Shown: positions 28,476 through 38,318 of the stretch, piece by piece
Position numbering within the stretch: the first letter of the stretch is position 1
Layout of the letters: every line of letters starts with the position of its first letter
From: Algoriphagus aestuarii
Lineage (GTDB): Bacteria > Bacteroidota > Bacteroidia > Cytophagales > Cyclobacteriaceae
Direction: 5' to 3'
NCBI GenBank assembly: GCA_017051695.1
Contig: JAFIDK010000007.1
Coordinates: 1 to 64,000, forward strand
DNA: 64,000 bases
Position numbers and translations under genes: made by a program
Notes under the pieces: model-generated
Database searches by the model: none
What the model saw: the letters and a program-made list of their open reading frames with translations, nothing else
Told to the model about the DNA's origin: nothing

Positions 28476-29456
28476 TTACTCTTGGTAAACTGTAAATAAA
28501 ACAGTTTCTCCTACAGCTTGCAAGGTTCTCCGATCAATCAAGTCCATATTATCGCTGTGTGTGTGATGGTAATGACCAAAACCATAATCAGGAGAGAAGT
28601 CTAATATGTCTATCATCGGTATTCCAGCCTTGGCATTGACAAAGGCATGATCGTCTAAGATTTCTGCAGCATCCCGCATGACGAAAAAGTCGCTATGACC
28701 GATTTTTGCGGCATTTTCCCAGACTTTTCTAAGAATCCCTGAAGCATATTGCCTGCTATAGCCTTCGTAATAAAACTTTGCTCCTTTGGCTCCGACCATA
28801 TCCAAGAGAATCCCATAATAGGCAGTGTAATTTGGGGCATGCTTGTTTTCAGACCAATACTGGGATCCTAGACACCACCAGAAATCCTGTGTAGTATTTC
28901 TGACTTTTGTTTGTTCTGGCTCTCCGTCATCCTCTCCGTCAAACAGGATAAAGTCAATTCCCACACCCGGCTTTAATTCTTGGGAGTGAATGGTTCTGGC
29001 GATTTCTATTAAAACGCCCACTCCGCTCGCACCGTCATTGGCTCCCTCGATGGGTTGATCCATTTCCTGAGAATCTTTGTCTGCGATTCTTCGACTATCC
29101 CAATGTGCAGATAACATGATCCTTTTGCTAGCTGCAGGATTATAGGATGCGATGATATTGCTGAGGTTCCAAGTCAGGTTATCGTAGGTTTTGGCTTCGA
29201 AATCCTGAGTTTGTACACTCAATCCATAACTTTCAAACTTGGAAATGATCCATTCTTTAGTCTCCTGATGAGCCGGAGTCATAGGCACTCTTGGTCCAAA
29301 ATCCACTTGTTTTTGGACGAATGCATAAGCAGAATCAGCCGAAAAGCTAGGGTAGGGTTTGGCCGGAGTTTCAGTAACTGTCTCTGTTTTCTTTTCAGGA
29401 GAGCTACACGCAATAGCCAGAAGCAATACAGCTAGAATCCAAATCCTATTCTTCAT
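28476..29456 (-). CDS. M28-family protein, probably type II glutaminyl-peptide cyclotransferase, lipoprotein
   Basis: The ATG at 29456 gives a 326-residue lipoprotein ([18 protein letters not shown]). An upstream ATG at 29468 adds four residues and is less likely. Zinc-site motifs are [34 protein letters not shown] and HYHHTHSDN. The His-Trp-Asp-Ser-Arg form and the [10 protein letters not shown] segment resemble bacterial type II glutaminyl cyclases (for example the Porphyromonas enzyme) more than aminopeptidases. It would convert N-terminal Gln of exported proteins to pyroglutamate. The gene overlaps the end of cysS by 11 bp. An aminopeptidase remains the alternative. Confidence 0.82.
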   Translation of the reverse strand: MKNRIWILAVLLLAIACSSPEKKTETVTETPAKPYPSFSADSAYAFVQKQVDFGPRVPMTPAHQETKEWIISKFESYGLSVQTQDFEAKTYDNLTWNLSNIIASYNPAASKRIMLSAHWDSRRIADKDSQEMDQPIEGANDGASGVGVLIEIARTIHSQELKPGVGIDFILFDGEDDGEPEQTKVRNTTQDFWWCLGSQYWSENKHAPNYTAYYGILLDMVGAKGAKFYYEGYSRQYASGILRKVWENAAKIGHSDFFVMRDAAEILDDHAFVNAKAGIPMIDILDFSPDYGFGHYHHTHSDNMDLIDRRTLQAVGETVLFTVYQE

Positions 29457-30936
29457 ATGCCCAATCAATTTTGTCTTTCATGTCTTTTACTACAAAGCCA
29501 AGATCTTTTAAACCGGCTCTGATCTCATCCACTTTGGCATAATCACGAGCAGTTTTCGCTTCAGTATAGAGCGTCAATAGCAATTGGATCATTTTATTTT
29601 GTGAATCAGATTTCTCCTCAATCAGTCCAAGAATATCCTCTACAAACGTGATAAATGTAGAAATCAATTTATTAAATACTTCTTCTCCAACTACAGCAGA
29701 CTGTAGTTGACCAGTGTATATGGAATTTATCTTTTTCAATAAGTTGAACAAGTGACCAATAGCCTGTGCCGTGTTGAAATCATCGTCCATCGCCCGATAA
29801 GCGTTGGTGATACTATTCTCAATCTGCTCCATTTGCTTTTCATCGAGAGCAACTTCTGCATCTTGGTATTCCAGCATTTTGGCGATTCGCAGTCCATTGA
29901 TCAGTTTTTTATATCCTTTTTGAGCAGCCTTCAACGCATCATTGGAAAAATCCAAAGTGGAGCGATAATGTGCTGTCAGCATAAAGTAACGGATGGTCAT
30001 CGGACTATAGGCCTGCTCCAATAAATCATGATCTCCATTGAATAATTCCTGAAGCGTGATAAAATTCCCCAAGGATTTACCCATCTTCTGGCCATTGATG
30101 GTGATCATATTATTATGCATCCAATAGTTTACCGGATCCTTATGATTGCAGGCATTTCCCTGTGCGATTTCACATTCATGATGTGGGAACATCAAATCCA
30201 TTCCACCTCCATGGATGTCAAAGTTAGTTCCCAAGTATTTTGAACTCATGGCAGTACACTCTAGATGCCAACCTGGAAATCCGACTCCCCATGGAGAATC
30301 CCATTTCATGAGATGCTCTGGAGCCGCATTTTTCCACAAGGCAAAATCCACAGGATTCCGCTTTTCGGATTGCCCATCCAAATCACGGCTTCCGCTCATT
30401 AATTCATCGATTACTCTACCGGAAAGTCTTCCATAAGGAGTTCTTTCGTTGTATTTCAGCGTATCGAAGTAAACTGATCCATTTATTTCATAGGCCAAGC
30501 CTTCCTTAAGAATTGCTTCCACTAAAGCAATTTGTTCAGGAATATGACCTGTAGCTCTTGGTTCAATATTCGGTTTCCATGTATTCAGCAAAGCCATATC
30601 CCGATGATAAGAATCCGTGTATTGCTGTGCAATTTCCATAGGTTCCAATTGCTCTAGCTTGGCTTTTTTGGCGATTTTATCTTCTCCCTCGTCGGCATCA
30701 CCTTGGAGGTGGCCTACGTCAGTGATATTTCGGACATACCTGACACGATATCCCAAATGGGTAAGGTATCTATTAACTGTGTCAAAAGTTACTGCTGGTC
30801 TGGCATGTCCCAAATGTGCGTCTCCGTAAACTGTCGGTCCGCAGACATACAATCCTACGAAAGGAGGGTTAATGGCTTGGAAGTTCTCTTTCTTGCGGGA
30901 AAGAGTGTTGTAAAGCTTTAATTGATGCGATTTCAT
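29446..30936 (-). CDS. cysS: Cysteine--tRNA ligase
   Basis: A 496-residue class I aminoacyl-tRNA synthetase. The ATG at 30936 is preferred over a TTG four codons upstream. The N-terminal zinc/nucleotide region is [17 protein letters not shown], with the HIGH-like HLGH. The further zinc ligands lie in [13 protein letters not shown] and HHECEIAQ, and the KMSKS loop reads KMGKSLGNF. The DALR anticodon-binding domain occupies the C-terminus. It charges tRNA-Cys in the cytosol. The glutaminyl-cyclase-like gene overlaps its end. Confidence 0.97.
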   Translation of the reverse strand: MKSHQLKLYNTLSRKKENFQAINPPFVGLYVCGPTVYGDAHLGHARPAVTFDTVNRYLTHLGYRVRYVRNITDVGHLQGDADEGEDKIAKKAKLEQLEPMEIAQQYTDSYHRDMALLNTWKPNIEPRATGHIPEQIALVEAILKEGLAYEINGSVYFDTLKYNERTPYGRLSGRVIDELMSGSRDLDGQSEKRNPVDFALWKNAAPEHLMKWDSPWGVGFPGWHLECTAMSSKYLGTNFDIHGGGMDLMFPHHECEIAQGNACNHKDPVNYWMHNNMITINGQKMGKSLGNFITLQELFNGDHDLLEQAYSPMTIRYFMLTAHYRSTLDFSNDALKAAQKGYKKLINGLRIAKMLEYQDAEVALDEKQMEQIENSITNAYRAMDDDFNTAQAIGHLFNLLKKINSIYTGQLQSAVVGEEVFNKLISTFITFVEDILGLIEEKSDSQNKMIQLLLTLYTEAKTARDYAKVDEIRAGLKDLGFVVKDMKDKIDWAYEE

Positions 30937-31050
30937 TGATAGAATCAAGATTCAAGTATAAAGAACCAAGAACGGGAAAAGCCCAAAAATGATTCAGGCT
31001 GCAAAATAGGGGATTAAGACTTGGAAATGAAAGAGAATGCAAATCCAAAC

Positions 31051-31833
31051 TCAGTTTACTGTGCTGTAGCTGTAAAATGTTTTAAAATACGAAGAAAACC
31101 CATATTCAGGATAAAGTTCCTCTTCAAGAATCATTCGATCTTGTTCGTCATAAGAATAGACAAACATAGGAAGTAAATTTCCATTTGGGAAAACTGGAAT
31201 TGATTTGGAAATAAGTTTCCCACTTTCGTCATAGATATAGTGCCAATCTCTGATTGGACTTACAGTTTGATCTGATATGCCCCAAATTTGGCGGGTTATT
31301 CGGCCATTTTCATCGTAATAAAAAAAGTAGCCTTCACCACTTTCAGGTACTGGGCCAAAGATAATTTCACTAACTAAGCCTTTATCATTGTAGCTATATT
31401 GTAAATGGATTTTCCCTTCTCGTATAATTTGATGCAATTTTCTATCTGAATTATATAAATATTTAAATATTGTTCCCAATCTGTGTCCAGATACATCTTT
31501 TGGGTAAGAGTTTGTTTCAATTAGCAAATTATTAGAATAAACAAAAATTGTTATGCTGGTAGTGTCCAGAGATTCATTAAGATATACATCAAATAATTCC
31601 AATCCCTGAGAATCATAGTACTTATCCTGATGATATAAAAAACTATCCAGCTGAAATTTTGTGATTCTACTAGGTTTGGTTTTGGAAGGAACTACTTTTT
31701 GAATCAGTAGATCAAGAGAGTAATAGGGCTCATTTTTAGGCTCCAAAATATCTTCCTCTTTTGGTCCCACCTCACAACTTGTAATGGTCCAAAAGACACT
31801 TAAAAGCAAAAAATAATTGAGTATGTTTTTCAT
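31051..31833 (-). CDS. Hypothetical lipoprotein with YD-repeat-like strands
   Basis: A 260-residue protein that I do not recognise as a named family. It has a signal peptide and lipobox (TITSC, Cys20). The second half contains repeated strand-turn units with Tyr-Asp-x-x-Gly/Asn-x-x cores (QYSYNDKGLVSEI, FFYYDENGRITRQ, HYIYDESGKLISK, VYSYDEQDRMILE), similar to YD/RHS-type repeats. This suggests an elongated beta structure at the cell surface or facing the periplasm. It lies alone between cysS and purH on the minus strand. Confidence 0.7.
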   Translation of the reverse strand: MKNILNYFLLLSVFWTITSCEVGPKEEDILEPKNEPYYSLDLLIQKVVPSKTKPSRITKFQLDSFLYHQDKYYDSQGLELFDVYLNESLDTTSITIFVYSNNLLIETNSYPKDVSGHRLGTIFKYLYNSDRKLHQIIREGKIHLQYSYNDKGLVSEIIFGPVPESGEGYFFYYDENGRITRQIWGISDQTVSPIRDWHYIYDESGKLISKSIPVFPNGNLLPMFVYSYDEQDRMILEEELYPEYGFSSYFKTFYSYSTVN

Positions 31834-31947
31834 TTGATAAATAATTTAAAACCAGTGTGATAATCTAACGAAAATACTGATTGAAAATGATTTGGAACTT
31901 AATAAATAATTTTATCACTATCACTTTTGCTTATCAATTTATCATGC

Positions 31948-31984
31948 AAAAAAGAACCTCCTGATTGAAGTCAGGAGGTTTCTC
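31948..31984 (-). terminator. Intrinsic terminator of purH
   Basis: On the minus strand AACCTCCTGA pairs perfectly with TCAGGAGGTT around a 6-nt loop, followed by C and six T residues. It ends purH before the hypothetical lipoprotein gene. Confidence 0.92.
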
Positions 31985-32010
31985 TTTTAGTTAGTTTAGA
32001 ATTTTAACTA

Positions 32011-33537
32011 TTAATGCTTAAAGTGTCTTACTCCTGTCATCACCATTGCTATACCGTGATCATTACAGTAGTCGATACTCAATTGATCTTTGATGGATCC
32101 TCCAGGTTGTACTACCGCAGTAATTCCTGCTTTGCCGGCGATTTCCACACAATCTGGGAATGGGAAGAAAGCATCAGAAGCCATCACAGATCCTTTTAGA
32201 TCGAAACCGAATTCATATGCTTTTGTAATTGCTTGCTTCAAAGCATCTACTCTTGAAGTCTGTCCAACTCCAGAAGAGAACATCTGATTATCATTGCTTA
32301 GGATAATGGTATTGGATTTGGTGTGTTTACAGATTTTCGCTGCAAAAACCATCGCATCCATTTCCTTGTCGGTAGGAGTTTCCTGAGTGACAACTTTAAA
32401 ATCTTCCTTGGTCTCTGTGGCAAGATCTTTATCCTGTTCGATGACACCATTTAGAAGCGTTTTCATCATTTTAGTACCTGGAAGATCGATTTTCTGACGC
32501 AGTAAAATTCTGTTTTTCTTGGAAGTCAACACTTCCAAAGCTTTCTCAGTAAACTCCGGAGCAATCAATACTTCGAAGAACAATGAATGCATTTCTTCCG
32601 CTGCATCTTTATCGACTGTTTGATTGGTAACCAAAACACCTCCAAAAGCTGAAATGGTATCTGCTTGGAAAGCCTTTTGGTAGGCTTCTTTTACTGTTGG
32701 TGCCAAAGCAACTCCACAAGCATTGGTATGTTTCAGGATCGCAAAAGCTGTTTCTCCTTTGAATTCAGCAATCAAATTCACTGCTGCATCTACGTCTACC
32801 AGATTGTTGTAAGAAAGTTCTTTACCATTCAACTGATCAAAAAGTGCATCCATGTCTCCATAGAAATGAGCTGCTTGATGCGGGTTTTCTCCGTAACGAA
32901 GCGCTTTAGCTTTATTTTCAGAAACTTTCAGAGCTGGAATGTTTTCAGTTTGGTTGAAGTAATTGAAAATATGAGTGTCATAATTTGAAGAAACCTGAAA
33001 TGCCTGAGCCGCAAAATAGCGACGGTCTTCGATGGTAGTGGCGCCGTCTTGGTCAGCTAATTTCTGTTCCAATTCTGTGTATTGGTCTTTAGAAGCAATG
33101 ATGATTACATCTTTGAAATTTTTGGCAGCGGCTCGGATCAAGGAGATGCCTCCGATGTCAATTTTCTCGATGATATCAGCTTCAGAAGCTCCTGAAGCCA
33201 CTGTTTCCTCAAAAGGATACAAATCTACAATTACCAAATCGATGGCAGGTATGTCGTATTCGGCAGCTTGAGAAAGATCTCCCTCATTTTCTCTTCTGTA
33301 AAGGATCCCTCCAAAGATTTTTGGGTGAAGGGTTTTCACTCTTCCTCCGAAGATAGATGGGTAGCTTGTCAATTCTTCAACAGGAACAACTGCTGCGCCT
33401 TGCTCTTCGATAAACTTTTGAGTGCCGCCAGTAGAATAGATGGTGACACCGTGTTTTTTCAATAGGGCAATGATAGGTTCGAGATTGTCTTTATAGAAGA
33501 CTGAGATAAGGGCAGATTGAATTTTCTTTGTTGCCAT
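32011..33537 (-). CDS. purH: Bifunctional AICAR transformylase/IMP cyclohydrolase
   Basis: A 508-residue enzyme for the last two steps of purine synthesis, AICAR to FAICAR to IMP. The N-terminal MGS-like cyclohydrolase domain has GVTIYSTGGTQKFIEEQG and FGGRVKTLHPKIFGG. The C-terminal transformylase domain has KALRYGENPHQAAHFY, ILKHTNACGVA with the catalytic Lys-His, and SDAFFPFPDCVE. Length matches the family. A -7 box lies 57 bp upstream, and a strong terminator follows. purN, another folate-dependent purine gene, lies 552 bp upstream on the same strand. Confidence 0.97.
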   Translation of the reverse strand: MATKKIQSALISVFYKDNLEPIIALLKKHGVTIYSTGGTQKFIEEQGAAVVPVEELTSYPSIFGGRVKTLHPKIFGGILYRRENEGDLSQAAEYDIPAIDLVIVDLYPFEETVASGASEADIIEKIDIGGISLIRAAAKNFKDVIIIASKDQYTELEQKLADQDGATTIEDRRYFAAQAFQVSSNYDTHIFNYFNQTENIPALKVSENKAKALRYGENPHQAAHFYGDMDALFDQLNGKELSYNNLVDVDAAVNLIAEFKGETAFAILKHTNACGVALAPTVKEAYQKAFQADTISAFGGVLVTNQTVDKDAAEEMHSLFFEVLIAPEFTEKALEVLTSKKNRILLRQKIDLPGTKMMKTLLNGVIEQDKDLATETKEDFKVVTQETPTDKEMDAMVFAAKICKHTKSNTIILSNDNQMFSSGVGQTSRVDALKQAITKAYEFGFDLKGSVMASDAFFPFPDCVEIAGKAGITAVVQPGGSIKDQLSIDYCNDHGIAMVMTGVRHFKH

Positions 33538-34089
33538 TTGGGAATGGATTTGTTTGATTTCTAAAGGATAACCTTGCCCGCTAAAGCGGAATGCAAAGGT
33601 AGGAAAATGCCTGAAAGCGACCTAGAAGAAAATGGAAATAGGATCAGTAGGTTTTATAGTAATACAGGCTTATTATACCACTTGAATTTTTCAAACTGTA
33701 TAAAATACTCCGTAGCACAGATTTTTAACCCTTCAACGAGTAATTGTGGAGTGGCTTTAAAAAAAAACAATTCTGAAATTCGGATTTATAAAATGGTATA
33801 ATTTTTCAATAGTTACTTTCTTCAGAAGGTTAAAATTAGGGTAAGCGGCTTTGCCTATAACGCTTAAAAACTCCATTTTTCTCTGAAATATTTTCCTGTT
33901 ATCGGAGCACCAACTTTACTATAGGCTTTACATTTAGGACCTTGTATTTTCTTCTCAAGAATTCTCAAATGTCTTGAATTAACCTACTATAATGGAAATC
34001 AAAAAGGATTGAATTGCTTTTCTGTTTTCTCTTGAAATACCGATCATTTTTCGAAAAGTCTCTTTTTGATTTGAAAAAATGGTAAATAA
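33538..34089. other. 552-bp intergenic region between purN and purH
   Basis: No credible gene: short frames here lack family features. It holds the purH -7 box and 5'-leader hairpin (listed separately) and a weak inverted repeat (TAAGCG at 33842-33847, CGCTTA at 33861-33866). The rest is AT-rich sequence where I see nothing. Confidence 0.6.
33578..33601 (-). promoter_or_regulatory. Putative purH promoter (-7 TACCTTTG) and leader hairpin
   Basis: TACCTTTG at 33601-33594 on the minus strand fits TAnnTTTG exactly and lies 57 bp before the purH ATG. Just downstream is a perfect palindromic stem CCGCT-AA-AGCGG (33578-33589), near the expected transcription start, which could be an operator or leader hairpin. 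No clear -33 box was seen. Confidence 0.45.
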
Positions 34090-34650
34090 TTATTCCAATA
34101 ATCCCTCTATCACTTGAGGGAAATACTTGTGTTCCAGTTCATGAACTTTTGCCGCAATGCTGTCTGGAGTATCCAGTTCGTTGAGTGTGGTATGAGCTTG
34201 AAAAATGATTTTCCCTTCATCATAGTTTTCATTGACTAAGTGAATTGTAATACCTGTTTCCTTTTCACCGGCAGCTTTTACAGCTTCGTGCACAAAATGT
34301 CCGTACATGCCTTTTCCACCATATTTAGGAAGCAAAGCTGGATGGATATTGACCATTCTGTCTGGAAATGCCCGGGTGAGTTCGACAGGAACCTTCAAAA
34401 GAAAACCAGCCAGAATCACGTAATCTATTTTTTCGGCTTTAAGTTTATCCAATAAGATTCCGGTATCCATTTCTTTTTTGCTGAAGGTGAAAGAGGGAAC
34501 GTTAAATTTCTTGGCTCGCTCTAGAACGTATGCATCGGGTTTATTGGAGGCTATCAGTGTGATTTCAGCTATGTCAGAATGCTGAAAATGAGCCATGATT
34601 TTTTCGGCATTAGAGCCACTTCCTGATGCTAGAATTGCTAGGCGTTTCAA
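34090..34650 (-). CDS. purN: Phosphoribosylglycinamide formyltransferase
   Basis: GAR transformylase: it uses 10-formyl-tetrahydrofolate to formylate GAR in purine synthesis. The family N-terminus is KRLAILASGSGSNAEKI, followed by ASNKPDAYVLERA, VILAGFLLKVP, MVNIHPALLPKYGGKGMYG (catalytic Asn/His) and ETGITIHLVNENYDEG with the catalytic Asp region. No ATG stands before the family N-terminus in this frame. I chose the TTG at 34650, which gives 186 residues beginning MKRLAILASG, the usual family start. A TTG at 34734 would add 28 unusual residues. The non-ATG start is the odd point. Confidence 0.9.
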   Translation of the reverse strand: MKRLAILASGSGSNAEKIMAHFQHSDIAEITLIASNKPDAYVLERAKKFNVPSFTFSKKEMDTGILLDKLKAEKIDYVILAGFLLKVPVELTRAFPDRMVNIHPALLPKYGGKGMYGHFVHEAVKAAGEKETGITIHLVNENYDEGKIIFQAHTTLNELDTPDSIAAKVHELEHKYFPQVIEGLLE

Positions 34651-34858
34651 TGGATTGGAGTTTTTGATGGTTACTTGCGAAATTAAAGGAATTCTCCCGC
34701 AATGGCGCCAAGCAGCAATGTGTTTTTTAATCAAAGTTTAAAGCTACCAATCCCATTTCCTCATTGATTGAAAATATTACTATTTCCATTAATCGAGATT
34801 GCTTCCCTATGAAGCTCATCCTGACTTTCCGAAAAAAAGCTCCCTGCTTCCAAGTTCC

Positions 34859-36100
34859 CTATCCTCTGACCTGTCCACTCCCTCTCACAATCCATTTGTA
34901 GCTACAGAGCTCTTTCAAAGCCATCGGGCCACGTGCATGCAGCTTTTGGGTGCTGATCCCGATTTCTGCTCCCAATCCAAATTGGGCACCATCTGTAAAA
35001 GCAGTGGAGGCATTTTCATATACTGCAGCGGCATCAACTTCCAATAAAAAGCGATTGATGTTTTCCTGGTTTTCGGATACGATCGCCTCGGAATGTCTCG
35101 AAGAATAAATCGCAATATGATCCAAAGCTTCATCGATGGAATAAACAGTTTTGATAGCCATTTTTAAACTGAGAAACTCAGTTCCAAAATGAGACTTATC
35201 TGCTATTTGGATCAATGGATTTGATTTTAAGGTTTCAAAAGACCTTTCGTCAGCAAAAATCTGAACTCCTTTTTCCAATATCGGTTCAAGTAAATAATTC
35301 AAATCAGAGAGCCTTGATTCGTCTATAATCAAACAATCCAAGGAATTACAGACACTGGGTCTTCGGGTTTTGGCATTGAATATAATGGCTTTTGCTTTTT
35401 CCGAGTCTGCTGTTTCATCCACATACGTGTGGACGATTCCAGCTCCGGTTTCTATTACAGGTACTTTGGCGTTTTCCCGGACAAAATTGATCAAACCCTG
35501 AGAGCCTCGAGGGATGATCACATCTACAAAATCCACAGCTTCCAGTAAGGCTTTTGTCGCAGCTCGTTCTGCTGGTAACAGTTGAAATGCGGTGGTTGGC
35601 AAACCATGGTTTTCCAAAACCTGATGGATTAAAGACATAATTGCACGATTGGAATGATCGGCATCCGAACCTCCTTTTAAAACCAAACCATTTCCTGATT
35701 TTAGGGCCAGAGAAAAAACATCAAAGGTCACATTTGGTCTAGCCTCGTAAATAATCCCGACCACTCCTAGGGGGACGGTGACTTTTGACAAGGAAAGCCC
35801 GTTTTCCAAGGTTTTGCTTTCCAGAATATGATGCAGCGGACTTGGCAAAGCGCTGACGGAAACCAATTCTCCGGCTATAGCTGCTATTCTTTCCTCAGTT
35901 AATAACAGACGATCATACATAGGGTCTTCTGTATCCATTTTCAGAAGGTCTTTTTCATTCTCTGCCAATAGAAAAGGGGCATTTTCCACCGCTAGAGCAG
36001 CCAGGTTATGTAGGACAAAATTGACCTGTTCATTGCTGATTCCTGTCAGTTTTCTGGCTCCTTTTTTAACTTCTTCAAATATTGATTGGTACTCAGTCAT
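34859..36100 (-). CDS. proA: Gamma-glutamyl phosphate reductase
   Basis: A 413-residue NADPH-dependent aldehyde-dehydrogenase-fold enzyme that reduces glutamyl-5-phosphate to the semialdehyde in proline synthesis. Markers are [41 protein letters not shown] and the catalytic Cys in [13 protein letters not shown], plus [14 protein letters not shown] at the C-terminus. It overlaps the end of proB by 8 bp, the usual proBA order, so the kinase and reductase should be made together and may channel the labile intermediate. Confidence 0.97.
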   Translation of the reverse strand: MTEYQSIFEEVKKGARKLTGISNEQVNFVLHNLAALAVENAPFLLAENEKDLLKMDTEDPMYDRLLLTEERIAAIAGELVSVSALPSPLHHILESKTLENGLSLSKVTVPLGVVGIIYEARPNVTFDVFSLALKSGNGLVLKGGSDADHSNRAIMSLIHQVLENHGLPTTAFQLLPAERAATKALLEAVDFVDVIIPRGSQGLINFVRENAKVPVIETGAGIVHTYVDETADSEKAKAIIFNAKTRRPSVCNSLDCLIIDESRLSDLNYLLEPILEKGVQIFADERSFETLKSNPLIQIADKSHFGTEFLSLKMAIKTVYSIDEALDHIAIYSSRHSEAIVSENQENINRFLLEVDAAAVYENASTAFTDGAQFGLGAEIGISTQKLHARGPMALKELCSYKWIVRGSGQVRG

Positions 36101-37175
36101 GATCGAAAATATAGAGGTAATCGTAATGGATTAATGCTTTTTGGTTTTTCTGTCCGATGCGTTCCAAAGCATGTTTGGATGAATATTCGGCCCTGCCCAG
36201 ACCTATTTTATGACCTTTTTCATCTTTGATCAATAAAATGTCCCCTTTGGAAAACTCCCCTTCCAGATTGGTAATACCGATAGGTAATAGGCTTCGGATC
36301 ACTTCGGAGTTTAACGAGGCTTTGGCACCATCGTTGACAATGATGACACCTTTGTAATATTCTGTGCCATGAGCCAGCCATTTTTTGACTCCTTGTTTGG
36401 CTTTTTTTGGTTCGAACCAGGTACAGCGAAGTGACTTCTCTGCAAATTCCTGAAGAACATGGTCTTTATTTCCGTTTGCGATGATCACTTGTATACCTAA
36501 ATCAGCGGATTTTTTTGCCATGGCATATTTGGTCAACATTCCGCCCCTTCCAAAAGAGGACTTGGATGCAGAAATGTAATTGCTTACTTCAGGCATGCTG
36601 GATGCGACTTTTTCGATAAGTTGGGATTCAGGATCGGAGGGATTTCCTGTGAAAATACCGTCCACATTGGTCAGTAGCATCAGGGTATCCGCATTGATCA
36701 TGGCGGCAGTTAAGCTTGCCAATTCATCGTTGTCAGTAAACATCAGCTCCGTGATGGTGACTGTATCATTTTCATTGATGATGGGAAGAATTCCCTGCGA
36801 AAGCAAAGCCTGAACGCAGTTTTTCATATTCAGAAAATGCTTTCTGTCTCGGAAGTCTTCCTTGGTGACTAAGATCTGCGCTACAGCTTGTCCGTGTTTT
36901 TCAAATAGATTTTGGTATTGATTAATCAGTCTCACCTGGCCAGTGGATGCCCAGATTTGCTTTTTAAAAACAGGGTTAAGTTTCTCGGGGAGAGGAATTG
37001 ATTGTCTACCAAAAGCGACTGCTCCTGAACTGACCAAGACGATTTTTTTACCGGATTGAATCAGTTTTTGAATTTGGTTTACTAGATTTTGCATGCGCTC
37101 CAGGTCAGGAAGGCCGTTTTCCTGGGTGAGCACATTGGATCCTATTTTGATGACAAGCAGCTTGCTGTTCAGCAT
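36093..37175 (-). CDS. proB: Glutamate 5-kinase
   Basis: A 360-residue amino-acid kinase that phosphorylates glutamate, the first and feedback-controlled step of proline synthesis. The N-terminal kinase domain has [44 protein letters not shown] and [13 protein letters not shown]. The C-terminal PUA domain (about 270-355) contains [18 protein letters not shown]. proA overlaps its 3' end. No proC is in the window. Confidence 0.97.
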   Translation of the reverse strand: MLNSKLLVIKIGSNVLTQENGLPDLERMQNLVNQIQKLIQSGKKIVLVSSGAVAFGRQSIPLPEKLNPVFKKQIWASTGQVRLINQYQNLFEKHGQAVAQILVTKEDFRDRKHFLNMKNCVQALLSQGILPIINENDTVTITELMFTDNDELASLTAAMINADTLMLLTNVDGIFTGNPSDPESQLIEKVASSMPEVSNYISASKSSFGRGGMLTKYAMAKKSADLGIQVIIANGNKDHVLQEFAEKSLRCTWFEPKKAKQGVKKWLAHGTEYYKGVIIVNDGAKASLNSEVIRSLLPIGITNLEGEFSKGDILLIKDEKGHKIGLGRAEYSSKHALERIGQKNQKALIHYDYLYIFDHD

Positions 37176-37305
37176 ATTCGAAAAATTTGCCTGAAAATAG
37201 GGAAGTTGATATGGAATTGCTAAAAATGGGCCATTGAAGTGAAAATCAATTCTCTAAAAAGGCTTTTGATACTGTTTAATTTGGTCGAGGGATGTTTTCC
37301 AAAAA

Positions 37306-38178
37306 TTAGAGCAGCCCCATACTCATGGTGCCGACCAGCATCAGGATTTTGGCGAAGGAGCTTAGTTTGGAGAATTGATCCTTGCGGTCGGCTTGATAAA
37401 TCAAGTACATAAAATAACTGAAGAAAACCCCCAATCCACCGAAATATAAGAATATCAGAGGTCGGTCCAGTTTAAAAGTCACCACTAAAATAGAACTCAC
37501 AAAGATCAAGGCGATGACAAAAATTACTTTTTTGGTATTATGAAAACCTATGACAATTGGCAGTGTTCTACAGCCGTGTTTTCTATCTCCAGGTCGGTCT
37601 TCGATGTCTTTGATGATCTCTCTGATCAGATTTAAAAAGAATGCGAAAATAGCATAGGTCAAAATCAGAAGTTCTGATTTCTGGTAATAAAACCCGACTA
37701 AAAAGATGGTAGTAGCTGTCAGAAGTGCTACTGTGAGATTTCCGATAAATGGTTCTCTTTTTAATCGGTTACTATAAATCCAAAGGAGAAAAGCAGCCAC
37801 AATATTTACCAATCCCACTTTTGGAGAAACTATAAAACCGAGTGAAATCCCCGTAAGATTCAAAACAGTGTGCAACACTATCACGACTCTTCTTTTGATT
37901 CCTTTTCCCACCACGACTTCCTTTGGTCGATTGACGTAGTCGATTTTCACATCGTAGTAGTCATTGATCATGTAACCGGCTGCCGCGATAATCACTGTAG
38001 AGAATACCAATAAGTACAAGTTGTAATCCTGCAAAACCGGCAGACCGGAATTAGTATAGCCAACTAAAAAATAGGCAGTCATGAGTTGGGCGAAAGCAAC
38101 CATGAGCAGATTGATAGGTCTACTGATCCGGAAAAGTCCTTCAAAAGAAATCGTTCTTTCCATGCTGATTGCATTCAT
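37306..38178 (-). CDS. UbiA-family membrane prenyltransferase (geranylgeranylglycerol-phosphate GGTase-like)
   Basis: A 290-residue integral membrane protein with about nine helices. Both Asp-rich motifs are present: NDYYDVKIDYVNRP (about 90-103) and DIEDRPGDRKHGCRTLP (about 195-211), so Mg-dependent prenyl transfer is likely. In Bacteroidota this subgroup is usually annotated as geranylgeranylglycerol-phosphate geranylgeranyltransferase, but the prenyl acceptor is not proven by sequence. A second ATG at 38163 is possible. It contrasts with EboC, which lacks the second motif. Confidence 0.85.
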   Translation of the reverse strand: MNAISMERTISFEGLFRISRPINLLMVAFAQLMTAYFLVGYTNSGLPVLQDYNLYLLVFSTVIIAAAGYMINDYYDVKIDYVNRPKEVVVGKGIKRRVVIVLHTVLNLTGISLGFIVSPKVGLVNIVAAFLLWIYSNRLKREPFIGNLTVALLTATTIFLVGFYYQKSELLILTYAIFAFFLNLIREIIKDIEDRPGDRKHGCRTLPIVIGFHNTKKVIFVIALIFVSSILVVTFKLDRPLIFLYFGGLGVFFSYFMYLIYQADRKDQFSKLSSFAKILMLVGTMSMGLL

Positions 38179-38318
38179 AAGCCAAAAATAGTCTAAATCA
38201 GTTCATTAACCTTGGTTTTGGAAACGGAAAAAAGAAAAAAACGATTTCGTAAGTTTCGGGTTTTTAAAAATTTCAATTCATTATATTAATTCTCCATTTT
38301 GAATAAACCCTTAAAACC

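Noticed and set aside
33574-33801. A 75-codon frame in the purN-purH gap
   Set aside because: It overlaps the likely purH promoter, has no family features and is compositionally like the surrounding spacer.
33842-33866. TAAGCG/CGCTTA inverted repeat as a terminator
   Set aside because: The stem is only 6 bp with a long loop and no T tract on either strand next to a gene end.
38183-38190. TATTTTTG as a -7 box for the UbiA gene
   Set aside because: It lies only 4 bp before the ATG in AT-rich sequence with no -33 element; probably chance, unless the start is at 38163.
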